Of a stretch of DNA of 64,000 bases, positions 1-7,009 are shown piece by piece. Within the stretch, counting starts at the first letter, position 1, and the number at the start of each line of letters is the position of its first letter. Origin of the DNA: Clostridia bacterium (GTDB lineage: Bacteria; Bacillota; Clostridia; Oscillospirales; Acutalibacteraceae); assembly GCA_017410585.1 (NCBI GenBank), contig JAFQQM010000016.1, positions 1 through 64,000 of the forward strand, written 5' to 3'. Made by a program: the position numbers and the translations under genes. Under the pieces are notes generated by a model that was given only the letters and a program-made list of their open reading frames with translations, was not told where the DNA came from and ran no database searches.

Positions 1-159
1 AAAAAACTGCTTTGCACCGCCGGTTTTATGGGTTTTGGGATGATTTTCGTGTTTTCGACTGCCGATAGGCTGGCGCCTTTCAAAGGAGAAAACGGGAAAA
101 GCGCCCAAAAGACGTTCCGGCGGCGGTGCGGGGTTCGGTTCTCTTATGGTATACCATAA
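1..159 (+). CDS. Possible 3' end of an upstream gene (partial, uncertain)
   Basis: Frame 1 is open from the window edge to a TAA at 157-159, giving 52 residues. A hydrophobic stretch near the start (LLCTAGFMGFGMIFVF) is followed by a basic tail, as at the C-terminus of a membrane protein. It is short, cut by the window edge and matches no family I recognise, so it may be a chance frame. The rest of the 337 bases before valS holds a palindrome, a promoter and leader hairpins. Confidence 0.25.
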   Translation, partial: KKLLCTAGFMGFGMIFVFSTADRLAPFKGENGKSAQKTFRRRCGVRFSYGIP

Positions 160-160
160 G
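143..160. promoter_or_regulatory. Perfect 18-bp palindrome
   Basis: CTTATGGTATACCATAAG reads identically on both strands. Its symmetry and length fit a dimeric repressor operator. It lies about 70 bases upstream of the valS -35 box and overlaps the end of the possible upstream frame. No U-run follows, so it is not an intrinsic terminator. Its target is unknown. Confidence 0.4.
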
Positions 161-229
161 AAAACGCAAAAGAAAACCCCATTTACCCGAAAAAATAGAA
201 AAAATATGCGGAAAATCCATTAAAAAGAG

Positions 230-258
230 TTGAAAAAAAAGTCCGCCTGCGATATACT
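230..258 (+). promoter_or_regulatory. valS promoter
   Basis: TTGAAA at 230-235, a 17-base spacer and TATACT at 253-258 form a good sigma-A promoter. The leader of about 75 bases carries an imperfect hairpin (282-305). It is too short for a T-box riboswitch and has no T-box motif. Confidence 0.75.
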
Positions 259-322
259 GTATATATCTATGTACCGATTTCGTCAGACGGCGATCGCCGC
301 CTGACCGACTATACTAACAGAC

Positions 323-335
323 AGGAGCGTCTCCT
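323..335 (+). promoter_or_regulatory. valS Shine-Dalgarno inside a mini-hairpin
   Basis: AGGAG at 323-327 is complementary to CTCCT at 331-335 across a 3-base loop, so the ribosome binding site of valS can pair with the bases just before its ATG. This could lower or regulate initiation; five pairs are only marginally stable. Confidence 0.4.
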
Positions 336-337
336 CT

Positions 338-3025
338 ATGAAAGAACTGGCAAAAACCTACGAGCCCCGCGAGGTGGAAGACCGCATCTATGCTTTTTGG
401 CAGGATAACGGGTATTTCCATACGGCGGTGGATCATTCCAAGAAACCGTATACCATTGTGATGCCGCCCCCCAACGTGACCGGTCAGTTGCATATGGGTC
501 ACGCGATGGATAACACCATGCAGGATATCCTCATCCGTTTTAAGCGGATGCAGGGTTATGCGGCGCTGTGGGTACCGGGTACCGACCACGCTTCCATCGC
601 CACCGAGGCGAAGGTGGTCGCCGCTATGAAAGAAGAAGGCCTCACCAAGGATATGCTCGGTCGTGACGGCTTCTTGGAGCGGGCGTGGGCGTGGAAAGAA
701 ACGTATGGCAACCGCATCGTCAGCCAGTTGAAAAAGATCGGCTCCAGTTGCGACTGGGAGCGTGAGCGCTTCACGATGGATGACGGTTGCTCCGACGCGG
801 TGAAGGAAGTCTTCGTCCGCCTGTACGAGCAAAAACTCATCTACCGCGGCAACCGTATGGTCAACTGGTGTCCGGTCTGCAAGACCTCTATCTCGGATGC
901 CGAGGTGGAATACGAGGAACAAAACGGCAATTTCTGGCATCTGCTGTATCCCGTGGAGGAGACCGGCGAGATGCTGGAACTGGCCACCACCCGTCCCGAG
1001 ACGATGCTGGGCGATACCGCCGTGGCGGTCCACCCCGAAGACGAGCGTTATGCTCACCTCAAGGGTTGCCACGTCCGCTTGCCGCTTTTGAATAAATTGA
1101 TCCCGATCGTTGAAGACAACTACGTTGAAACGGATTTCGGTACCGGCGTTGTGAAGATCACGCCGGCGCACGACCCCAACGACTTTGAGGTCGGCGCCCG
1201 CCATGACCTGCCGATCGTTCGTTGCTTCACTTACGATGGGCATATGACCGGCGCGGCCGATAAGGCGGCGGCGGAGGAACTGTTTGCTTCCGGTCGTGCG
1301 GCCGAAAACGAGCCGGAAGTGCTCGATTGCGGCAAATACGCCGGTATGACTACCGCCGAGGCGCGCAAGGCCATCGTGGCCGATCTGGAAGCGGGCGGTT
1401 ATCTCAAGGCGGTGGAGCCGCTGGCGCATAACGTCGGCACCTGCTACCGTTGCCATTCCACCATCGAGCCGATGATCTCCAAACAGTGGTTTGTCCGTAT
1501 GGTGCCGCTGGCCGGTCCGGCGATCGAAAGCGTGGAAAAGGGCGAGATCAAGTTTGTGCCCGAGCGCTTTACCAAGAACTACCTCAACTGGATGAACAAT
1601 ACCCGTGATTGGTGCATCAGCCGCCAACTGTGGTGGGGCCACCAGATTCCGGCGTGGTACTGCGAGGATTGCGGCGAAACGGTGGTGGCGAAGTCCGCTC
1701 CGTCGGTCTGCCCGAAGTGCGGTCAGTCCCATCTGACGCAGGATCCCGACACGCTGGATACCTGGTTCTCCAGCGCACTGTGGCCGTTCTCCACCCTCGG
1801 CTGGCCGAATATGGACAGTGAGGACCTCAATTTCTTCTATCCCACCAACACGCTGGTCACCGGCTACGATATCATCGGCTTCTGGGTAAGCCGTATGATC
1901 TTCTCCGGCTTGGCGTATACCGGCAAAGCGCCGTTTGACACCGTCTGCGTCCACGGTATCGTCCGCGACAGCCTCGGCCGCAAGATGTCCAAATCGCTCG
2001 GCAACGGTATCGATCCGTTGGAGGTCATTGCCGAGTACGGTGCGGATGCCCTGCGCTTTATGCTGGTGGACGGCTCTACGCCGGGTAACGATATGCGCTA
2101 CAGTGAGGAAAAGGTCAAGGCGGCACGTAACTTCGCCAACAAACTGTGGAACGCGTCTCGCTTTATTCTGATGAATCTCGGGGATGCCGAGGTGGCGCTG
2201 ACTCTGCCGGAAACGCTGGCGACCGAGGACAAGTGGATCTTGTCCAAGTGCAACACGCTGGCCAAGGAAGTCACCGATATGCTCGACAAGTTCGAGATGG
2301 GCATTGCCGTGCAGAAGGTGTACGACTTTATTTGGGATAACTTCTGCGATTGGTATATCGAACTGACCAAATCCCGCCTGCAGGGCGAGGATGCGGATAA
2401 CGCCCGCCGTGTGCTGGTGTACGTGATGACCAATATGCTCAAACTTCTGCATCCGTTTATGCCGTTTATCACCGAGGAGATCTGGCAGTCGCTGCCGCAT
2501 GAGGGCGATTCGCTGATGATGACCGCGTGGCCGGTGTACGACGAGGCGCTGAACTTCCCCGCCGAGGAGAAGGAGATGGAGCGTTTGATGGAGGCCATCC
2601 GTGCCATCCGCAACCGCCGTGCTGAAATGAACGTCCCGCCGTCCCGCAAGGCGGAGATGTATATCGAGACCGCTTTTGAAAAGACCTTTACCGACGGCGC
2701 CGCTTTTATGTTGCGTCTGGCTTCTGCTTCGGACGTCAAGGTCGGCAAAGCGTTTGATCTGGAGGGAACGGTCAATATCGTCACGCCGGATGCCACCATC
2801 AAGATCCCGCTGGCAGAATTGGTGGATAAGGAAGCCGAATTGGCCCGCCTCACCCGTGAAGCCGCCAACGTGCAAAAACAACTCGATGGCGTGATGGCTC
2901 GCCTCAATAACCCGTCCTTTGCGGACAAAGCCCCCGAGGCGGTGGTGCAAGGCGCCCGTGAACAGGCCGCCCGCCTTGAAGAAAAACTCGCCCTGCTCGA
3001 GCAGAGTATGGCGGCGTTCCGTTGA
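338..3025 (+). CDS. valS: Valyl-tRNA synthetase
   Basis: Class I aminoacyl-tRNA synthetase that charges tRNA-Val in the cytoplasm. The 895 residues match the family length. The HIGH-type signature is PPPNVTGQLHMGH (HMGH at 52-55) and the KMSKS loop is at 549-553. Zinc-type cysteine pairs (CPVC, CEDC, CPKC), an editing domain and an anticodon-binding domain with WISKC/DWYIE-type sequence follow in the usual order. The C-terminal 65 or so residues form the coiled-coil arm typical of ValRS (ELARLTREAANVQKQLDG). The start is the ATG after AGGAG. The stop lies just before a small lipoprotein gene that may be cotranscribed. A 911-codon antisense frame across the gene is a codon-bias shadow. Confidence 0.98.
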   Translation: MKELAKTYEPREVEDRIYAFWQDNGYFHTAVDHSKKPYTIVMPPPNVTGQLHMGHAMDNTMQDILIRFKRMQGYAALWVPGTDHASIATEAKVVAAMKEEGLTKDMLGRDGFLERAWAWKETYGNRIVSQLKKIGSSCDWERERFTMDDGCSDAVKEVFVRLYEQKLIYRGNRMVNWCPVCKTSISDAEVEYEEQNGNFWHLLYPVEETGEMLELATTRPETMLGDTAVAVHPEDERYAHLKGCHVRLPLLNKLIPIVEDNYVETDFGTGVVKITPAHDPNDFEVGARHDLPIVRCFTYDGHMTGAADKAAAEELFASGRAAENEPEVLDCGKYAGMTTAEARKAIVADLEAGGYLKAVEPLAHNVGTCYRCHSTIEPMISKQWFVRMVPLAGPAIESVEKGEIKFVPERFTKNYLNWMNNTRDWCISRQLWWGHQIPAWYCEDCGETVVAKSAPSVCPKCGQSHLTQDPDTLDTWFSSALWPFSTLGWPNMDSEDLNFFYPTNTLVTGYDIIGFWVSRMIFSGLAYTGKAPFDTVCVHGIVRDSLGRKMSKSLGNGIDPLEVIAEYGADALRFMLVDGSTPGNDMRYSEEKVKAARNFANKLWNASRFILMNLGDAEVALTLPETLATEDKWILSKCNTLAKEVTDMLDKFEMGIAVQKVYDFIWDNFCDWYIELTKSRLQGEDADNARRVLVYVMTNMLKLLHPFMPFITEEIWQSLPHEGDSLMMTAWPVYDEALNFPAEEKEMERLMEAIRAIRNRRAEMNVPPSRKAEMYIETAFEKTFTDGAAFMLRLASASDVKVGKAFDLEGTVNIVTPDATIKIPLAELVDKEAELARLTREAANVQKQLDGVMARLNNPSFADKAPEAVVQGAREQAARLEEKLALLEQSMAAFR

Positions 3026-3036
3026 GGACTCCGCGT

Positions 3037-3468
3037 ATGAGAACGACAAAAAAGTGCGTCAGCCTTTTGCTTGCCCTTTCCTTGTTTTTGTGTTTTTCTT
3101 CCTGCAGATCGGAAACCAAGACGATCACCTGCGATCAGGTGATCGCCGCCTACGAACAGGCCGGCTATACGGTATTTCATAAGGAATATGCCGATACAGA
3201 TACCGACGCCGGCAAACGCAAAGGCGTGTGTTCTGTTTGTGTAGAGGTTTCCGATGATGCAGACCGGAATGTGTATTTTGAGTTTTTCGAAACACCGGCA
3301 GACGCAAAAGCCTATGCCGAAGATCGCGAGTGGAACGTTGTCTTGTGGTTTTATTCGCTGGTAAATATGGATCCGAGTTGGGTGTATACCAAAACCTACG
3401 ACGTCATCGAGTATGAGTATACCGACCAGACGGTGATCCAACCGTTTGAAGAACTGATTTCCCAATAA
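3037..3468 (+). CDS. Small lipoprotein of unknown function
   Basis: Predicted 143-residue exported lipoprotein. It has a basic N-terminus (MRTTKK), a hydrophobic segment and a lipobox-like FSSC with lipidation at Cys23. The mature part is polar with alternating hydrophobic residues. It includes VIAAYEQAGYTVFHKEY near the N-terminus and a segment on protein stress or environment that I cannot place in a family. The start chosen is the ATG 12 bases after the valS stop; a TTG at 3022 in the same frame is less likely because it overlaps valS and adds residues before the signal peptide. A GC-rich hairpin follows the stop, then tRNA-Leu. I do not recognise the family; anchoring on the outer face of the membrane is inferred from the lipobox. 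Confidence 0.75.
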   Translation: MRTTKKCVSLLLALSLFLCFSSCRSETKTITCDQVIAAYEQAGYTVFHKEYADTDTDAGKRKGVCSVCVEVSDDADRNVYFEFFETPADAKAYAEDREWNVVLWFYSLVNMDPSWVYTKTYDVIEYEYTDQTVIQPFEELISQ

Positions 3469-3474
3469 CCCTAT

Positions 3475-3498
3475 AATCGCCGGCATTGGCCGGCGATT
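3475..3498 (+). terminator. Hairpin after the lipoprotein gene
   Basis: AATCGCCGGC (3475-3484) pairs with GCCGGCGATT (3489-3498) around a 4-base loop. The stem is strong, but only a few T residues follow, so termination may be partial and some transcripts may continue into the tRNA. Confidence 0.45.
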
Positions 3499-3504
3499 TG
3501 ATCT

Positions 3505-3589
3505 GCTCTCGTGGCGGAATTGGCAGACGCGCCGGATTTAGGATCCGGTTCTTAACAGAGTAGGGGTTCGACCCCCCTCGAGAGCACCA
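3505..3589 (+). tRNA. tRNA-Leu (anticodon UAG)
   Basis: The acceptor stem GCTCTCG pairs with CGAGAGC and is followed by an encoded ACCA end. The anticodon stem CCGGA/TCCGG holds the loop TTTAGGA, giving anticodon TAG for CUN leucine codons. A long class II variable arm and the T arm (GGGTTCGACCCC) are present. A terminator follows immediately, forming the left end of a composite repeat. Confidence 0.95.
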
Positions 3590-3591
3590 TG

Positions 3592-3625
3592 AAAAAAGGC
3601 CTTGTCGAAGGACAAGGCCTTTTTT
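3592..3625 (+). terminator. Rho-independent terminator of tRNA-Leu
   Basis: AAGGCCTTGTC pairs with GACAAGGCCTT around the loop GAAG and is followed by a T-run. The same GACAA...GGCCTTTTTT design recurs at 4394-4434, so this terminator appears to be part of the repeat as well as the tRNA terminator. Confidence 0.9.
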
Positions 3626-3795
3626 CAATGATGTTTGCCTACGGCAAATGATGTCGCTACGCTAATGATGCCGCTTACGCTAATGATGTCGGCTTCGCCT
3701 AATGATATAAGGCAAACATCGCATCATTGCGAGTAAAACGAGCAACATCATTTTGAGCGCAGCGAAAAGCATCATATCGCGTCAGCGATATATCA

Positions 3796-3824
3796 TTGAA
3801 AAGTGCGTTAATTTGTGATACAAT
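3796..3824 (+). promoter_or_regulatory. Promoter at the right end of repeat copy 1
   Basis: TTGAAA at 3796-3801, a 17-base spacer and TACAAT at 3819-3824 lie just upstream of the 3846 gene. The box layout and much of the spacer match copy 2, so the promoter is part of the repeat. Confidence 0.75.
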
Positions 3825-3845
3825 TAACATAAAGAGGTGATTTCG

Positions 3846-4331
3846 ATGGTAAATAGCAACTTCAAACATATTGACCCAGATGAATTTCATGATAAAGAAC
3901 TTATTTTGCACGATTGCGTAGCGGATCGTGTTTCATGCGTAGATGGTATACTCCGCTTCCATTTTCCGGACGGTTTTTGGGTTACTCCTAACCATAAAGA
4001 AAGTCACTGCGATAAAGTAGTACGGACAAATGCATCAGTTGTTGATTTTTCTCTCAAAAACATTGATGATGCCTATGTTCGTGTGTTCAATCGGAATATT
4101 TTCAAGAAAACATATACAGATATTTGGGAAATAAATAAGCTTGTTTCCAAAATAAACAACGGAGAATGTTCGATAGAGTTTATTTATCAGTACAGAACCT
4201 ATTTTGAGCAGATGTGGCATTGTGTAATTCATTCCAAGAAAAAGCCGTATTATAGGGAATGCCAACTGCACTTGCCGGAAACAGAAGCAACTTTCTTTTG
4301 GAATGATCTTCGTCCGGATCGTGAATGGTAG
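3846..4331 (+). CDS. AT-rich cassette-like gene, unknown function
   Basis: A 161-residue cytoplasmic protein with no signal peptide or membrane segment. The start is the ATG six bases after GAGGTG; a GTG at 3837 overlaps that site and is rejected. Visible landmarks are HDC near residue 23, a FHFPDGFWVTP segment, and an aromatic end (ECQLHLPE...FFWNDLRPDREW). Base composition is clearly lower in GC than every neighbour, with many AAA, ATT and TTT codons, which suggests recent acquisition. It lies between two copies of a composite repeat, transcribed from the first copy's promoter and closed by two terminators. I know similar short proteins only as uncharacterised; an immunity-type role is possible but unsupported. 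Confidence 0.7.
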   Translation: MVNSNFKHIDPDEFHDKELILHDCVADRVSCVDGILRFHFPDGFWVTPNHKESHCDKVVRTNASVVDFSLKNIDDAYVRVFNRNIFKKTYTDIWEINKLVSKINNGECSIEFIYQYRTYFEQMWHCVIHSKKKPYYRECQLHLPETEATFFWNDLRPDREW

Positions 4332-4355
4332 CCTGCACTACTTGTAGGCTTTTTT
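4330..4355 (+). terminator. Terminator of the AT-rich gene
   Basis: AGCCTGCA and TTGTAGGCT pair, with one G-U, around a short loop and are followed by TTTTT. The hairpin overlaps the stop codon. Confidence 0.75.
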
Positions 4356-4393
4356 ACCTCTATTCCTGCTCCGTTTAGGTAGTCTTTCGCAAC

Positions 4394-4607
4394 AAAAAAA
4401 GGCCCTTTTGTCAGTAGACAAAAGGGCCTTTTTTCAATGATATCCGTTCCTGTCGGAACGGGTGATATATCTTCGATATGATATCGCTCTTCGAGCGATG
4501 ATATATGCCTTCGGCATATGAAGGAACGAATTTCATCTCGCTTTCGTGTGCATCCTCAAACTATTTGTAAATAAATCATTGAAAAGGCGGTAAGTTCGTG
4601 GTATAAT
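4394..4607 (+). repeat. Composite repeat, copy 2: terminator, hairpin array, promoter
   Basis: The left end is a terminator (4395-4434: AAGGCCCTTTTGTC, loop AGTA, complementary arm, T-run). Then come mini-hairpins: CCGTTCC/GGAACGG (4444-4461), ATCGCTC/GAGCGAT (4483-4499) and ATATGCC/GGCATAT (4503-4519). The last two have TTC loops and GAT-type separators. The right end is ATCATTGAAAAGGCGG plus a TATAAT box. The plan is that of copy 1, but the stem sequences differ. Structure rather than sequence seems conserved. Confidence 0.75.
4579..4607 (+). promoter_or_regulatory. Promoter at the right end of repeat copy 2
   Basis: TTGAAA at 4579-4584, a 17-base spacer and TATAAT at 4602-4607. The expected start near 4614 gives a leader of about 29 bases before the symporter ATG, so the repeat supplies this gene's promoter. 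Confidence 0.8.
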
Positions 4608-4642
4608 AATCCCACTATGCCTTGAAATGGAGCGAACTACAC

Positions 4643-5995
4643 ATGACAGAAAACAGAGGCAGTTTTACCGGAAAACTCGGGTTTGTGCTGGCGGCCGCCG
4701 GTTCGGCGGTCGGCTTGGGCAATATCTGGCGCTTTCCGTATCTGGCCGCTCAGTATGGCGGCGGTATCTTTCTGCTGGTCTACCTCATTTTGGCGGTGAC
4801 CCTTGGCTTTACGCTGATGACCGCCGAGATCGCCATCGGTCGCAAGACCGGCTTAAGCGCCATCGGCGCCTACCGGAAACTGGATAAACGCTTCGGTTTT
4901 ATCGGTTGGCTGGGGTCGATCGTCCCGATGATCATCCTGCCGTACTACTCGGTCATCGGTGGCTGGGTCTCCAAATACCTTTATACCTTCGTCACCGGCG
5001 GTATGTCCGAGGCGGCGGGGAAGGGGTACTTTGACCGATTTATTGCCGATCCCATCCAACCCATCGGTTGGTTTTTGCTGTTCATCGCTGTTACCGCCGT
5101 CGTCGTACTGTTCGGCGTCGAAAAGGGCGTGGAGAAGGTCAGCAAGGTGATGATGCCGGTGCTGGTGGTGTTGACGGTCGCGGTGGCGGTGTATTCGCTG
5201 ACTACCGACGGCGCCGCCGAGGGTCTGAAATACTACCTAATCCCGAACTTTGAAAACTTCTCGGTCACCACCATTCTGGCGGCGATGGGACAGTTGTTCT
5301 ACTCGATGTCGCTGGCAATGGGCATTATGATCACCTACGGCTCGTATATGAAGAAGGAAGTCAGCCTTTCTTCTTCGGTCTCGCAGATCGAACTGTTTGA
5401 TACCGGTATCGCGTTCTTTGCCGGCTTGATGGTCATTCCGGCGGTGTTTTCCTTCTCCGGTCCGGAAGGACTCGGCAAAGGCCCCGGTCTGATGTTCGAT
5501 ACCCTGCCGAAGGTGTTTAACAGTATGGGCTTTGCCGGCCATTTCGTCGGTGCCACTTTCTTCCTGCTGGTGCTGTTTGCGGCGTTGACCTCCTCCATTT
5601 CGCTGATGGAAACGGTGGTCTCCATCATCCGCGACAAACTCGGCTGGAGCCGTCGCGTTACCTGCTTGGTGGTACTGCTCGGCAGTCTCTTGCTCGGTAT
5701 CCCGTCCTCGCTCGGCAACGGCATCTGGAAGGACTTCACCATCCTCGGGATGGATTTCCTTACCTTCTGTGATTTCATCACCAACAGTGTGCTGATGCCG
5801 ATCGTGGCGTTGCTTACTTGTCTGTTCGTCGGTTTTGTGCTGAAACCGCAGACGCTGGTCGATGAGGTCGAACTGACCGGCCCGTTTAAACGCCGTCGGC
5901 TGTTCTCGGTCATCATCAAATGGATCGCCCCGATCTGTATCCTGCTGATCCTCATCTTCTCGGTACTGGAAGGCTTCGGCGTCATTACCGTATAA
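4643..5995 (+). CDS. Sodium-dependent transporter, NSS (SNF) family
   Basis: Predicted integral membrane symporter of 450 residues, probably importing an amino acid or related amine with sodium. The N-terminus carries the family signature: a GSAVGLGNIWRFPYL segment, whose unwound TM1 binds sodium and substrate in LeuT-type proteins, then a glycine-rich TM2. About 11-12 hydrophobic segments are visible, which is usual for bacterial members. The start is the ATG at 4643; a TTG at 4622 would add seven residues unlike the family's N-terminus. GGAG stands 10 bases upstream. Transcription should start from the promoter in repeat copy 2, and a terminator follows directly. Substrate cannot be read from the sequence. 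Confidence 0.93.
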   Translation: MTENRGSFTGKLGFVLAAAGSAVGLGNIWRFPYLAAQYGGGIFLLVYLILAVTLGFTLMTAEIAIGRKTGLSAIGAYRKLDKRFGFIGWLGSIVPMIILPYYSVIGGWVSKYLYTFVTGGMSEAAGKGYFDRFIADPIQPIGWFLLFIAVTAVVVLFGVEKGVEKVSKVMMPVLVVLTVAVAVYSLTTDGAAEGLKYYLIPNFENFSVTTILAAMGQLFYSMSLAMGIMITYGSYMKKEVSLSSSVSQIELFDTGIAFFAGLMVIPAVFSFSGPEGLGKGPGLMFDTLPKVFNSMGFAGHFVGATFFLLVLFAALTSSISLMETVVSIIRDKLGWSRRVTCLVVLLGSLLLGIPSSLGNGIWKDFTILGMDFLTFCDFITNSVLMPIVALLTCLFVGFVLKPQTLVDEVELTGPFKRRRLFSVIIKWIAPICILLILIFSVLEGFGVITV

Positions 5996-6002
5996 CGTAT
6001 CC

Positions 6003-6035
6003 GACCGACCGTCATCCGACGGTCGGTCTTGCTTT
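6003..6035 (+). terminator. Terminator of the transporter gene
   Basis: GACCGACCGTC and GACGGTCGGTC form an 11-bp stem around ATCC, followed by TTGCTTT. The T-rich tail overlaps the -35 box of the next promoter. Confidence 0.85.
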
Positions 6036-6057
6036 ATCACGCCGATTGTGCTAAAAT
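6029..6057 (+). promoter_or_regulatory. Promoter of the hydrolase-SDR operon
   Basis: TTGCTT at 6029-6034, a 17-base spacer and TAAAAT at 6052-6057, ending 25 bases before the hydrolase ATG. Confidence 0.6.
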
Positions 6058-6082
6058 GAGAAAAACGAAAGGGGAGAGACCG

Positions 6083-7009
6083 ATGATCCAAAAGGAGACC
6101 TTTACCTTTACCTCACCTGCCGACGGTACGAAACTGTACGCCGTGCGTTATCGGCCGGAGACGCCGGTGGCGATCTTGCAGATCGCGCACGGCATGTGCG
6201 AATATATCGAACGGTACGAGGATTTTGCGCGTTATCTGGCGGCAAACGGTTACCTCGTCGTTGGCAACGACCACCGCGGCCACGGCAACTCCGCACAGCC
6301 GGAAAACTACGGCTATTTTGCCGAAAAGGATGGCAACGACGCGTTGCTGGCTGATCTGCACGAACTCAACCGTCTCACCCGTGAGCAGTATCCCGACCTG
6401 CCGGTCTTTCTGCTGGGGCACAGTATGGGGTCGTTTTATGCCCGCCAGTACCTCTATACCTACCGCGAACCGCTGGCCGGTGCTATCGTAATGGGAACCG
6501 GTCACCAGCCGCGTGCGTTGGTGCGTGCCGGCAAACTGCTGACCAAACTCGGCAAGGCGATCTTCGGCGATCACTATCGCTGGAAACTGGTCAACAATAT
6601 GGCGTTTGGCAGTTATAACAAAGCGTTCGCCCCCGGACGCACCCCGTACGATTGGCTGACCAAGGACGAGGCGATCGTGGATGCGTATATGGCCGAGCCG
6701 CGCTGTACGTTTATGTTCACCTTAAACGGTTACTACAATATGTTCACCGGCATCGACCGCCTGCACGACAAAGCGCGTCTGGCACAGATGCCTAAAGACC
6801 TGCCGGTGCTGTTTGTTGCCGGTGACCGCGATCCGGTCGGTGATTTCGGCAAGGGTGTGCAGGCCGCGGCGGAGAGTTTCCGCCAAGCGGGGATAAGCGA
6901 GGTGACGGTCAAGTTGTACGAAGACGACCGCCATGAGATCCTAAACGAGACCGACCGCGAGATCGTTTATGCGGATATTCTAAACTGGTTGGAGGCACAC
7001 CGTCCATGA
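6083..7009 (+). CDS. Alpha/beta hydrolase, monoacylglycerol lipase-like
   Basis: Predicted cytoplasmic serine hydrolase of 308 residues of the Hydrolase_4/lysophospholipase type, which usually cleaves monoacylglycerol or lysophospholipid esters. The nucleophile elbow is GHSMGS with Ser114. The oxyanion region IAHGMCEY and the downstream NDHRGHG are typical. The acid is probably in GDRDPVGD and the catalytic His in DDRHEIL near the C-terminus. The start is the ATG five bases after GGGGAGA; an upstream in-frame codon has no such site. The stop overlaps the next gene's start by four bases (ATGA), so the two are translationally coupled. Substrate is unknown. Confidence 0.9.
   Translation: MIQKETFTFTSPADGTKLYAVRYRPETPVAILQIAHGMCEYIERYEDFARYLAANGYLVVGNDHRGHGNSAQPENYGYFAEKDGNDALLADLHELNRLTREQYPDLPVFLLGHSMGSFYARQYLYTYREPLAGAIVMGTGHQPRALVRAGKLLTKLGKAIFGDHYRWKLVNNMAFGSYNKAFAPGRTPYDWLTKDEAIVDAYMAEPRCTFMFTLNGYYNMFTGIDRLHDKARLAQMPKDLPVLFVAGDRDPVGDFGKGVQAAAESFRQAGISEVTVKLYEDDRHEILNETDREIVYADILNWLEAHRP

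Larger units (their letters stand above)
3592..3824 (+). repeat. Composite repeat, copy 1: terminator, hairpin array, promoter
   Basis: After the terminator come units of 12-20 bases opening with ATGAT (from 3628) and later units closing with ATCAT. Each holds a short self-complementary core such as GGCTTCGCC or ATCGCGTCAGCGAT. The two halves also complement each other: TTTGCC near 3634 answers GGCAAA near 3706. The right end is ATCATTGAAAAG followed by a -10 box. Copy 2 at 4394-4607 has the same plan but different hairpin sequences. The AT-rich gene 3846-4331 sits between the copies. Confidence 0.75.

Noticed and set aside
1-337. T-box riboswitch upstream of valS
   Set aside because: The leader after the promoter is only about 75 bases and lacks the AGGGTGG-type T-box motif and specifier stem.
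314-3049. 911-codon antisense frame over valS
   Set aside because: valS is unambiguous on the plus strand. The antisense frame is open because of GC-rich codon bias and has no ribosome site or family match.
3628-3795. CRISPR array
   Set aside because: Units are 12-20 bases and unequal, with self-complementary cores and no constant repeat and spacer pattern; no cas genes nearby.
5237-6091. 284-codon antisense frame over the NSS transporter
   Set aside because: The transporter has its family signature and membrane segments; the antisense frame is charged and has no signals.
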